A DNA stretch of 64,000 bases from Galaxea fascicularis. Its lineage: Eukaryota > Cnidaria > Anthozoa > Scleractinia > Euphylliidae. Each line of letters starts with the position of its first letter. The stretch's first letter is position 1. Location: contig OX419344.1 in NCBI GenBank assembly GCA_948470475.1, positions 20,555,725 through 20,619,724 of the forward strand, written 5' to 3'. Under the pieces are notes generated by a model. It worked only from the letters and a program-made list of their open reading frames with translations. It did not search any database and was not told the origin of the DNA. A program made the translations under genes and the position numbers. Shown in pieces: positions 35,515 through 47,958 of the stretch.

Positions 35515-38500
35515 TTACTGTTCTTTCATTTTCTGGTAGTTTGCTGTCTTCTTGACAAACCCGGAATCAATCAAGCTGTACGCCATATCTATTATGGTGG
35601 TCTTTAGCTCAGTTGGTTTGTACTTCAAGTCTTGTTTCACCTTCATTCAAAGACAAAAACGGTGATATGACTAACTTCAGAAGAAATAACACATACAGAG
35701 GCAAAAAAGCAAAAGCCAGCCTGCGAATACAGCCACTTCTCATTGGGCCGGGTGCAATGAGAGGCGGCTGTATTCGCAGGCCAAGCAAAAGCTAGCGATT
35801 GAGTAGTTCTAACTTTTGAGTTATATATAGACGAAACATTCATGACCTGTTTCAAAACATTTCTAATATTCACTCCTATAATACCTGATCCTCTGTCTCG
35901 AACAACTTTTTAATGCACAAAGCTCTAGTCAGACTCTCTATTCAACTTAATTCGACGTTTCGAGCTCTCCGAGATCATTTTCAGGTTCGAGTAAAAAGCA
36001 AACGAGATCATAAATATATTATGTCAATAAAGAAGACAGGAACTACCTTGGAGTTATCAAACTTGATCTCGAGGCCAATGCTGGGTAGAAGCATCTTCAC
36101 TGAACCATCAAACAACGCTAACACTCGCAGTCCGAACTTGGGGGCTACCTTTGTAGGCACCTTGTAACCTGAAAGAGAAGAGAACAAGAGACCACGCCCC
36201 TTCAGTTTAAACTATAGGGAGCTCCATCATTGTCGATAGCACTCAATTACTCCAACTCGTTCATCTTGTAAAAAGCGCGGGAACGATGCAAAAACTAAAT
36301 TAGTAGAATAGCGCTAGAATCACTGTGCGATTCCAAAATCCGTGAACACTGTGATTGGATTTTGACATTGCCCATCATGCAGTAACCAATCAGAAGCGAT
36401 ATGAAATCACAGACTGATTACCACAGTTACTGACTGTGGTTTAGCTTTCTCGCGCGCGATTGGCTTTTAACTTAAAACACAATAATATTTCACGGTTTTC
36501 AGATTTTCACAGTAAGAACGCCAACAAAAAAATCATCGTTAATGATCAGTGAGTTCGCGTTCTCAACCAAACTTTCAGTTTGGTCGTTTCTAATGGTCTT
36601 TTTTGCAGAAGACTGCAAAAGAGATATGCCAAACTGTAGAACGCATGGGTAGAACCACTGGTTGTGTTAACATGCAAGTTGCGCTGCGTCGCCGTATGTC
36701 GCATGAATAATTTTAGGAGAGAGCCGTCAGTGCTATAAGTGTCTCAAAGTCACTTGACATCTTTCAGAGTACACCGTTCCCAATCTAAATCAAGTATATT
36801 TACCTAGGGGTCTGAATTCGTCATCCAAGACCTTGGCGAGGTCTGGTATCCACCCGCAGTCCGTAATTGTCACGTATCTGTTTCCTGTTGGTGGAAAGAC
36901 AAATATCACATAACCAGCTACTCGTCCAATCTATAAGAGAGATCACCTGGCCCCAGTTGTGCAAAGAACTGATAACGTTATCTTGTGGATTATAAGTTCG
37001 GTGTCTCCTGCTAAAATCTTTGAACAACAGGCCCTGTGCTTTATAATTAGGCTTTGTATTTCCGTATTATTCCGATCGCTTTTCATTCAAAAAGAGACTT
37101 TTCTTTATCTGCGCCTTCCAGTGGCAGTTAGTGGAAACGGGAGACTGCGTGAACGAAAACAGAAGGGGGGTGATGATGTGGGGAGGGGGGTGAGGGAGTA
37201 AAATAAGAGATCAATCGGAGACATTCTCTTACCCACAACGCGCGTACCCTAAAAAAAATGTTATAAAGCCAGTGCATAAGCTAGATGCCCCAACAGACAA
37301 TAAAGCTTGTCATTTTGGAAGTCACTTCCGGAATTCATTCGGAAACCAGTTGGGGCAAGGCAGCAGCTTTCACGGAGTTTTCACTTCAAGTGACAGTTTC
37401 CAAAAGCTTTCAAAATCCTTGGCCGTTGCACGTTCTTCACCCACCTGGAGCGTTGGGTGACGTCATAGCAGTTATGTGAGCTCTAGCAACATCTCTGACG
37501 TCACACATGGGAAAACAGATCTTTGGCACCATGGGAGCCTCTCGCTGAAGAAGACGTCTGTGAAACTAAAAATCACGCCACTTAGCTGTAGCTGTAAGAA
37601 GAATTTCAATTGTGTTTAACCGCAGAGTAGGACAAAACAAGCTTCCTCTCTCCTCTGTCCTTTCTTACGACATTTGTTGTTCCTTCAACAATCCATCCCC
37701 CCACCCAGCAGCTGAGAGAGACTACGGGATAGAACATTAGGTTTACCTCCATACTGGTGCATGTTGATCCCTGAAGTACAGGTCCCATAATGAATCCTGG
37801 ATTGATGGTACAAAGCTCAAACTTTTCGTCATCTGCAAACAAACGAACCAATAACTATTAAGATCGTCCGAACACAGGACAATAATAGTTAAAACTAAGT
37901 GACTAGCATGAGTGGGTCGCTTGTCCACCTCAGGGAACCCAGCACATGAGTATGACTAGTAATGTTAGTACCCTAATCCCCACTTTGAATGGGAGGCAAG
38001 TCTATTACAGGACACCCAGCATAAGGCGTCAGAGTACTCAGTTAGGCTTTACGCAGATGGTACGTACACAAAGCATGAAGTATATGTCACTGGAAGTTTT
38101 ATAACCCAAATGCAAGCAGATATCTACTAAAGAATGTGTTTAACTACTCCTTGGTCTATTTAAAAATGGAGGAGGGGGGGGGGGAGGGGAGGGGCGCTCA
38201 AGGATACACCTGTAGGACTCAAACTTTCTGTGCCCAGTCACGCGTTTAGGGGACATAGTTTATAAGTTTTCCCGCCTCAACTTTTCACTTCGGTCCTCAG
38301 TTTCAGTCAAGTCGTTTTGCATATTTCTCTCGTCAGTGACGTTTCAGCTTCGTTCTTGCTGTGCAGGAAACATTTGTCAGTTCATTCGTTGCGTCACTTT
38401 TCCTTTATATTGTCGTTTATTTTTACTAATCAGTTTTATCATTTCTTAATTTCTAGTCGAACCATCACAACATCGCAATAGACTCAAGTCTGCTTTTATT

Positions 38501-40483
38501 GTATTCACGGCCTTCGCCTGAGTGCAATCCTACTTCGATCAGTTCGAAAGTTCCAGCTACAGCAGCGAAACAGTCTCACTATGACACAATCCTTTCCCCT
38601 GATTGAGTCTGAGACAGTCATGCCCAAATGATTATAATACGAGTAACGTTACGAACTACATAAATTCCAAAGCACCCGGTAAGTTCTTTACTAATTCCCA
38701 GGCTGCCTTCTCAGCAAGAGATTTGCTTTTCTCATAAGGAGTACACTTGTCCTCCAGGGCCCAATCTTCCTCAGTGAAAACTTTGTTTTCACCATACCTG
38801 CCACCTGCAGATTACAAATAAAAATACCATTTATTCAGACAAAAAAGTAAAGTGAAGCCGCTGCATAAGCTCCAAGAAATCAAAGGATCCCTGGCCATTA
38901 ATTATATCACAAGATTTGAAATTCTGCCATACTACTCAGAAAATCTATAAAGAGTCATTTCTGATAGTTTCATGTTGTTATTGTTAGTGGCTAATATTCT
39001 TGTACCTGATCATGCAGGGCCTTATAGAATAGGCCAAGTGGCTAATTAAGGCTTAGTGGGAAAAGAATTTGGTGTCATAATTGAAAGGGGTTTAGAACGG
39101 TCTATAAGGCCCTACTTGTGGAAATTTGAGGCCCTCGATTACTACCCCCAAACCTCCACTTACTCGATCATAACACAAATTACACAACCAAGAATGAAAA
39201 AATTCTTACCAAAGATTGCAGCACAAGAGCTCGTCAGCACGACTCGTTTCACTCCACCCATGGTCTTTGTACATGCGTTCAGCACATTTTTGGTTCCCTC
39301 TACTGCTGGTCCAATTACTTCCATCTCATCCCTTGGATTTTCTGCGGGAAAGGGCGATGCCACATGAATCACGTAGGTGCAGTCTTTGACAGCCCTAATA
39401 ATTCCATTTGTTGAAAAAGAAATAACATTATGGGTAAAGGTGCTCTATGTGTATTTCTGGTTCCAAGCTCCAAGGAATCAAAAGATCCCCGGGCATGAAA
39501 TTAAAATTAAATTCATAAATCATAATAAATATATATTATTATATAGACATTATAATAAATTTATAAATTAATCAAAAATTATTTCTGAAAATGTTTTCAT
39601 CCAACCCAAAGAAGGTCAAGGATATCTCTTATTTTCTGGGGGAGGGGGTGAAGTGGTAGTGGTGGTGGGGGGGGAGGGGACAAATGGCAATGCTTAAATG
39701 TTGGTGAGGTTGTGCCTCAGTTGCATCATTATCATTTGAAATATCTTGCTCTATTTTAAGCAGAGTTTGGAAGTTCGTATAGGAACACCCCCAGGCCTAG
39801 AGCAGAGGTAGGGGTCTTCTTGAATGATACAGCTAAATTAATTGTTGTTAAGTAGTATCTGCCATTAGTTATGTAATCTGTTTCTATGCCGAGTCATGAT
39901 CTTACATTACCACTTATTCAGTGTAAAAAAGTGTCATTTTAGACGTTTATCCAATTCTACAAAAAGATATTATCTTACGAGTGTTGATCATAACAAAAAT
40001 CGGCCAAAATACCACAATTTAGTTCTCCGACACCTAACTGTCTGAGTATGATTGATTATGCAATCTTTGCTAGGTGGCTGCGTTAAGGATCGTGTGTCTT
40101 AATTAAACGTTCAATTTCTTTGCCAGACCATGAATATTTAAGTGCTAATTTCAGAGGAGAGAAGGACAGTCTGAGGATCTAAAAATACCTTACTCGCTCG
40201 TTCAGACCAGTTTGGCTCATAAATATGACGTAAAACTCGTGAAGTTTATACACATTACTGTTACTTACTCGGCCCACGATTCTTTATCAGTTAAGTCAGC
40301 CTCCACTAATTCCAATTCATATTTCGCGTTTTCCGGCTTCAACTTTCTCAGAGGAGCGACTTTCTGTTCGTTTTTCAAGCTTCTAACCGTTCCCCGCACC
40401 AAATATTCACCCGATTCGAGCAATTGCAGAACCACATGACTTGCAAGGAAACCAGAGGCACCTGTCACTACCACACGAGCCAT
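35515..40483 (-). CDS. Dihydroflavonol/cinnamoyl-CoA reductase-like extended SDR, paralogue B
   Basis: Eight exons (40483-40269, 39394-39210, 38804-38676, 37832-37747, 37565-37445, 36884-36804, 36168-36047, 35640-35515) encode 354 residues in phase, all GT-AG. Exons 1-7 have exactly the same lengths as in paralogue A (215, 185, 129, 86, 121, 81, 122 nt), so the two are tandem duplicates. MARVVVTGASGFLA holds the cofactor-binding motif; LTSSCAA and Tyr157/Lys161 in YEKSK complete the triad. INPGFIMGP and CDVRDVA are shared with A. The last exon is shorter (126 against 156 nt), so the C-terminus ends at KMKEQ rather than in A's longer charged tail. Divergence is moderate along the whole length, with no broken motif, so both copies look functional. 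Activity is NAD(P)H-dependent carbonyl reduction by family; substrate unknown. The acceptor of exon 8 has a poor pyrimidine tract. Confidence 0.9.
35717..35782. mobile_element. 66-bp hairpin MITE with 10-bp target duplication
   Basis: GCCTGCGAATACAGCC faces its perfect complement across a short loop. The direct repeat AAGCAAAAGC flanks both sides (35707-35716 and 35783-35792). It lies in intron 7 of reductase B. The GCCTGCGAA terminus is shared with the hairpin at 46180-46277. Target duplications of 9-10 bp are typical of Mutator-like elements. Confidence 0.75.
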
Positions 40484-43400
40484 TCAATAATATTTTGCTG
40501 CCAAACTTTAACGTGTTCTTAATTGAGTCGAGATCACGTCGTTGGTTGTTCAGTTACGTCGACACGGTTCTTTAAAATTATGATGATTTTTCGCTGCTTG
40601 AATGAACCTAAATTTAACCGCGCACATATATTTGTTAAGGCACTGATGATTTGTTTCCTGTCACTATATTTTCTTTTCCACTTGATAGAATATGCAGATG
40701 TAGGCGATCAACTCGATTGGTCGTCAAAGTTTAAATATACACAATAACCTGATTGGTTCATTTATTGGAAGCGAATACACTATAACTATAGCATAGATCA
40801 CGCACTCCACGACAAAGCAAAATATGCTTCACGGTGAATATAACACGGAAACCACTAATTTAAAAAGTTATAAAGAAACAATGGGTTTCGTTCTCGAGAC
40901 TAGAACTGCTTTTTTTTTGGCCAAAGATTTGTATTTTTCACTCATTTCCACAACTTTTCAGAACAGAAAATGTATTAAGATGGCGAAGACATCGAGCTCA
41001 AAGGAAACGATTGTGATTCTTTGACCTCGTTGACTAAGTTTTGAATGGAGAATTAAAGTTACGAAAATTCGCATTCGAGTTTAGAATTCTCGCGAAAACT
41101 TCCGAGCACTCCGTGCAGATGCCCACAGTTGTCCGTGTTTAGTGACCTCCCGTAAACGTAAAAATCAAGAAATGGCCATATATATATGCATGACCCGTGA
41201 AAAGACCTGTCTTACTTTCAGTGAAACGAGGGTCATCAGCAAGCTCATCTCCCCTGCCGTTCCTTATCCCACCATCGCCAAGATCTCCGGGCTGCCATTC
41301 ATCGGGATAGAAAAAAAAATTCCCTAACCGGCATTTCCCTGACCATCCAAGGCAAATCCCTAGGCAATAAAACCAGCAATGAAGGCACTGAAACGAAAAC
41401 GCCTTTACCGTCAATAACTGTGCTCACACCGTGGGTGGCTCCTCCTAAAATGTTCTGCAATTGGTACAGGATTCAATGGAGCCGAAACCAATTGTCGAAT
41501 TGCACACATTTTAGGTATCCTACTGACGAACAGTTATTACATTCAAACGTTTTTAGAAGCAACATTTCTTTTCGGTCTGTCACTTTTGAATTACGGCCTA
41601 CTGAAGGAATCTCCTCCCTAAACCCGGAATGGGTAGCCAAACGTAAAATGATTCACTGACTTTCAGGTAGAATTTAGAATTTCCCTGACTTGATACACAA
41701 TTCTCTGATTTTTCCCTGACCTTGAAAAAAAAATCTGTTTTCCCTTATTTTTCCCTAACCATGGCAACCCTCTCTTACGGCCTGTGTTAAGACTAGCAAC
41801 AATTAACATCCCGGTACCGCTGTAGGCAGTTGTTGGTAACAAGTGCCAACAATGTTGGATATTCCCCGGTAGCGGAATGAATTCTCGACCAAAAGAAAAA
41901 AAAATGCAAATCTTATTCTAAGCTGTTTGTCCTTCATTTTGAATCGCGTGCAACTGGCAGCATTTCTGCAGAGTCCTGTTCAAACGCAAGCAAGATTGTT
42001 AAGCTACGCTTCAACGATCGCAAGAGAAACGTAATTCGGGATTTGTGGGCTCCACAGTTTTAAACCTTTCAAACGTCGCCAAACAACATCCAACAACTGC
42101 CAACAAATCCAATTCAAGCGACGACAGACAAGGTTTACAGACGCAATATAATCAACACGCTGGACCTACCAAGGTTAAACTGTTGTTGGCCAACGTTTGT
42201 TGGGCGTTTTCGCACAGGTCTCGTTCAAGGTTACAAAATAGTTTTCTTTACAAATGACATTCGTGGGATCTTCTTTACATTTCTTTTAATATCCACCTTT
42301 TGTTACATATCTAAAGAAATACATCTAGCTGGATTTGTGAAATCGTGCCTATCGAAAATTGCAGCCATTAGACCGGAAACACTGAGGCTAAATGCAAGAT
42401 TATTGCGCCAGAGGAGCCCAGCAACCACACCTTAGCAGTCAAAAGCAAGCAAAAATGCAGACAGAGGAAGGAAAAAAAAACAGGATTAAAGACCAAAGCA
42501 ACGGTCGCACATTTAATTTTTATAATGGCTACTTTGAACATAGTTTTTGAACGAGAAAAACTGAGACAGATGAAGAACAGGTATTTAAGTGCAGGTATCT
42601 TTTCGCCAATCCAGTAAGATACCAATACTTGTAACAAAAGTTATCTTCGCACGGAGAAATTCTGGTAAACACTGGCTATCATAGAATTTCTCTACTTTTT
42701 CTTAAAAGAAAGGCTCAAACCAATTTCTGTAACCATGAATGTCATGATCGTCAAGAAACGTGAGTGTGCTTTGCTTTCCCCAAAAATATATTAGTAAGTT
42801 TAAAAGGTAAGTGCAACCATACGTATGCTTGTGCCATGCAGCAAATGAATTTGTATGAAGACTGTACTTATTGGATCTGGTATAATAAATATTACTATTT
42901 ACATGTTTATGACAAACGAGGGTAAAAATTGTGATGATTGCTGAGAACATTATATTTCAGCAATAATAACATCTTCTTTGGGTGCCCACAAATGATGTTA
43001 CAGTCGGTAGTGTTCATTGTGTCCCAAAAAAGAAAACATTACAATTCCGAATTTAAGTACATTATACGTATATACTGACATGCAACTGTGCACGTGAAAC
43101 TTGTACAGAACCACAAGTTAAAATAGTTGTGGCGATTATATGTCGTCCTATATACATTTGTTTGCGTTTATATATCTGTTGTGTATAATTTTATTATTGG
43201 TTTAAATTCCGTTTCCCATTGTTTCAAACTTATTATTATAGATAACCATACCCTAAAATGAACTGAGAAAAATAAAATTTAAACCTAGCATGAAATTGAG
43301 CCAAACCATATCCACTTCATATACGTTAACTGGCATAGCTTGGCATTTATAAAAGTATATTTAAATAATCTAAATACTATATTATTATTATTATTATTAT

Positions 43401-44061
43401 TAATTTACAAAACAATTATAGCTATAACTTTCAGTTATACTGTCAAAATTCATATCATAGTTAAGTTATGTAGAGCAACTGATATGATAATATATTTTTC
43501 ATAACTGTTATAACTCGAGGGTTTCTACCATTTGCCCAAAAAAATGGTTCACAATGCTAAGATTTTTCTTAAAAAGGCATACCAAACAAAAACCCTGTCG
43601 TTTCACAGTTACAATAACGCCCAATTCGTCTTCTTCACAGCCTAAAAATTACGAAAGGTACAGAATTTTGAAGGGGTTTCATTCCGGCCGGGAAATATGA
43701 GTTTTGTGTCTGAAAGCATCCCGGAATTTCGGAAGTAACTTCCAAAAAAACAACAACTTGCAAGCAATTTACTTATTTCCTATCAACTTTTCCGTGCAAA
43801 TGGTCAGCACCGCGAAATCTTAACACTACTTGCAGTATATCTCATAATTGCATCTTCTACAGTTCCCATCAATCTTCAAAACAAAGAACGGGGATTCTGA
43901 TTTCTGGCCCACTTGTTGATGCAGCCTCAAAAACCTCACTAAAAAAGATCAAAGCGAACTTTGTCCATAGAGTGATTATGAGTTTGTCTTACGACAATAG
44001 ATTACTTCGCTAACATGTCACTGCATAGAGTGAACCTTTAAGGTTTGCCGAAACTCGGTTC
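40484..44061. other. Intergenic region between reductase B and the coiled-coil gene
   Basis: No exon supported. Contents include TTCCCTGAC/TTCCCTAAC repeats at about 41318-41345 and 41682-41762, and a block at about 41810-42220 in which TTGTTGG and CCAACAA motifs recur in both orientations (a probable MITE). There is an (ATT)n run near 43380-43402 and long AT-rich stretches at 43.0-43.5 kb. Short frames of 60-91 codons show no domain. Confidence 0.45.
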
Positions 44062-47000
44062 TTAGCGTCCTTTGGTAGACTTGCCTTCGTATGAAGTGCC
44101 TCTCGTTCGACTGGATGAGCCATGAAGAGGCACAGCGAGAATCTAGAATAAATACAAAATATTTAGGGTTAGTGTTTAAATTATCATGAAAAGAGCAAAA
44201 ATAGAATTAATTTTGGTTCCCTTTAGGTAGAGCGCAGTTCTGCGTTTTGAGTCCATGACTTAAATCCTAAACTGTGAACACTCACTCGGAAATTCTCAGT
44301 AAACGGTTCTTGGATTTTACACTGGTTGTTTTACAAAATCTTGCAAAAACGTCTCTCGATTCGAGACATCTCTGAATAAGGTGCTCTTTAGATAACTCAA
44401 GTATCATATTACAAGTCACTCACGTGATTTCGCATAATTCACGTGATTTATCAGTAATTGACATATCATTCACGTAATTCATCAATAATGAAATCACGTG
44501 CAATCGTCTAGACAGCATGTAGGCTTTTTGCGCTAGCAACTTAATAATGAAATACGCACATTTGTTTGCCTCATCAAAAGGCTAATTTGAAGGCTGCTCC
44601 TTATAGAGAAAGTGAAAAACCGACAATGGTGTGTTCGTTTTGCTTTCTGGTCTTCAGAGAATACCATCGCTGCAAATGATTTAAATGCATTAAGTACATT
44701 CATAGAACGGTAGGACGGAGACGGCGTTCACATTTCACCCTGATTGTTGTGGAAAAAAAAACGACGCCTTCACCGCATTTTTTCTACCATTTCCTCTACA
44801 ACTGACGACACCTTGTTCGTCATATAAGGCGATGTTCGTAAGACAATAAACTTGCTTTCAACCTGACTCCATTTGAGCTCTTCTTCTAACTGCCGCTGTT
44901 GCTTTTTGCTGTGTACCACACCAAAAGCCCGTTTTCTTAACGTGTCCTCTAGCTTTTGAATCTGGTGAAAGATAAACAGAAAAAGCATTTTTACACAATC
45001 ACGGGACCTTTCCTTGCATCAAAAGCAGGCAGATTCAGTTTAAAAACGATTCGTCAGGCCTAATTGCTCTAGTTTCAGTAGTTTCCCTCACTGGAGACAA
45101 ATCACATTCTACAGGTTGCTGGGTGAAAAGGAGCGAATATTTGCTTTAACAACAGCAGTTTTTCCGTGTAGAAGCCGGCTTTTCAGCCAATAGTAGGGAA
45201 CTTAGCAACGAGGACGGCAACGGTAACGAGAACACCCCAAAACAATAGGCTTAATGAGCAAAAACAATCGCTCTGCACGTGCGTTTTACATTTTGGTACA
45301 TTTCTTTACCATCCTTTGCAAAACAACGACGTGAAATGACAAAAGTTTAGGTTTTCTCGATAACGTGGACGCGTGGCGGCGAGTTTTTCTTTCGTTTTCT
45401 TTGCTTTGACACCATTCACAGTAATTTAGACCTTAGACAGCTCGCCTGCATTTTTTAAGTTAAACAAATTGGAATAATCGCGAAAGAGTTTCAGAAACGA
45501 GAAGTTATATTTTAAAATGACGTTTTCGTTGCCGTCGTCGTTGCTTAAGGTCCTTTGGCTAGTATATTTTGGACTTCACTAGCCCATGGACTAGTTTGTT
45601 TAAAAGTTGAAGTGGTGCGTGTAACATGTACCTGTTCCTTGTATTTGTGTAATTTCTTTTGCAGCTCATCCCTGTCTGCAACGCTTACCGTCAACTGGTT
45701 CTGAAATATGACACAGATGTACGTAAGTAGTTAAGAACATAAAAATACGAAATCTTGCAACCGTCAGTAATTTCGACACATCAGTCAGTGTACCAGATAA
45801 GCGGGGAAGATCTCAGGTAAAAAAAACCCTACAAGGTCAGCTACATAACCGATAAATTAATAGAAACATTGATAATAATTTAAACCACTAGAATTCCTCG
45901 ATGGCGCCTTGCCTCGAAATCTTAGAAACGTCACAAGTAAATTGTGCATGGATTCAAACGACACCAAATGAAGCTATCATCAAAATAATTCTGGAAAGGA
46001 GGACAAAAAATAGTGGATTTAAAAAGTTTGTTCGGTTAGACATGAGGGAAAACTTGGAAAACAGCAACCCATTGTTTTTTTCAAAATACAATCAGTTTCC
46101 AGATGGCCCTTACTGATTTACAGCATCACTGCACTAGAAGCGTAATTTTAAACAAAAGTGGGCAAGTTTTGGGTTGTCATAGCCTGCGAACGCAGACGTA
46201 TTTCCGGTTGTCGTTTCTCTCTTACTTTTCGGGCGGAGAGAAACGACAACCGGAAATACGTCTGCGTTCGCAGGCTAGGGTTGTCATGGATGCAAATTTG
46301 GTAAGACTTGTTCTAGGTTTATGCTAAAGTCAGGTGTTTAATTAGCTCCTTGTAATCATCAATGAAAAAATCACCTTCGCATAATACAGGTCTGAGGTAG
46401 CTTTATTAGCTCTCTTTGTCAATGCAGTGTTTTCTAGCTTTAACGAGTGAATCTCCTTTTCCAGCTGACAGATGTCTTCTAGAAGTGTCTAAAATGTAAA
46501 AATGTACATTTTGTTTACCCACAGTACACAGAAGAGTTCAAAGGAGCTCGTTCCAAAGGTATCTGCACACAGAGATCGAATTGGAATTTGGAAATGTTGG
46601 TTTTTGAGGAGAGGGGAAAACCAGAGTACCTGAAGGAAAACTCTTGGAGCAGAGTAGAGAACCAACAGCAAACTCAATTACCCACATATGGCATTGTGTA
46701 CAGGAATTGAATCCAGGCGACATTAGTGAGAGGCTATAATACGCCCTCGAAGACCAACCAATTTAAATTCAAGAAATATATATACCGGTAAATTGTTTTC
46801 TTTCCCTAAACACACACCTTATGAATTCTCAGGGCATGCCCTTGTCTTGCAAGAAGCAAAGCCTTAGCTCTTGACACTGGTGCTGTTGCAACTCGCTGCT
46901 GAGTACCAGTAACTGCTGCCCGGCATGTGGTTTTGGGTCTACCAGACAACAGACGGTGATGTCTGGTTTCCACTGTGTTTTCAGATTCATCGCTATCTGC

Positions 47001-47924
47001 AAACAACTTCATAGACAAGCATAGTGATCAGCATATGACTTGCCCAATTGTCATATCAATGCTCAATAAAACTAGACCTGTCCTGAACTAAAATGGAAGG
47101 AAGTAACAAAACATTTTCATGAAAGATTGCCCAAATGTCTAGAGCAACACTTTGCAAACTTTGTCTCTCATTTTTTATTGGCCTACCTTATTGACAGCAT
47201 CATATCTGGCTTGCTCCCTTTTCACCAGTTGTTCTTCAACTATGCTTGCCATGGGCTCTGTTTGGCATTCAGCATTTGATGTGTATGTGTCTTGATGCTG
47301 TTTTAATTTTCTTTCTGTATTTGAATTTATTTCAGGTTCTGTTTGGCATTCAGCATTTGACGTGTTAGGGTCCTGAAGCTTTTTCAATTCTCTTTCTGTA
47401 CTAACTGGTGACTTGCCTTCAAGGTCTGTTTGGGATTCAGCATCATACCGTTCTGAAGTAAAAAAGAGGTATTCAATGATATAAATTATACAAATTTAAA
47501 CAGGCACAGATAAATCCTGTGTTAAGTGATTTATCCGAATGCCAGAGAGTGGCTATAAAGTTGGTTCATCGTTCTTATTGTCATCATCATTATCACCTCT
47601 TCATTACCAATGTCATTACAATCGTCACTGTCATTATCCTGACCTCTTATTGCAACTACCCATAGGATGATCATGGCTGCAATCAGTGTTTTGGCCCATA
47701 GCCTGAGACTATAGCCATGATCATCATCATCATCATCATCATCATTATCGTCATCATCATCAACTTTCATCCTTCATTTGATTTCATTTCTGCAGTTCTG
47801 TATATAATTTATTTCATATGCATATATATACATCACTGACATTCATATCTTTCACAGGAACATATGAACCCACATTTGACCTGCTCCCAACGTTAGTGGC
47901 TTCATAGCTCAGTTAGTTAGAGCA

Positions 47925-47958
<34 letters not shown>

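Noticed and set aside
44770..44811. Extension of exon 6 of the coiled-coil gene to its own stop
   Set aside because: A good terminal exon exists at 44142-44062 with a clean acceptor, and a phase-0 donor (AAG|GTGTCG) precedes this tail. It remains an alternative transcript end.
47531..47770. 79-codon frame with poly-Asp
   Set aside because: Product of the (ATC)n microsatellite in an intron.
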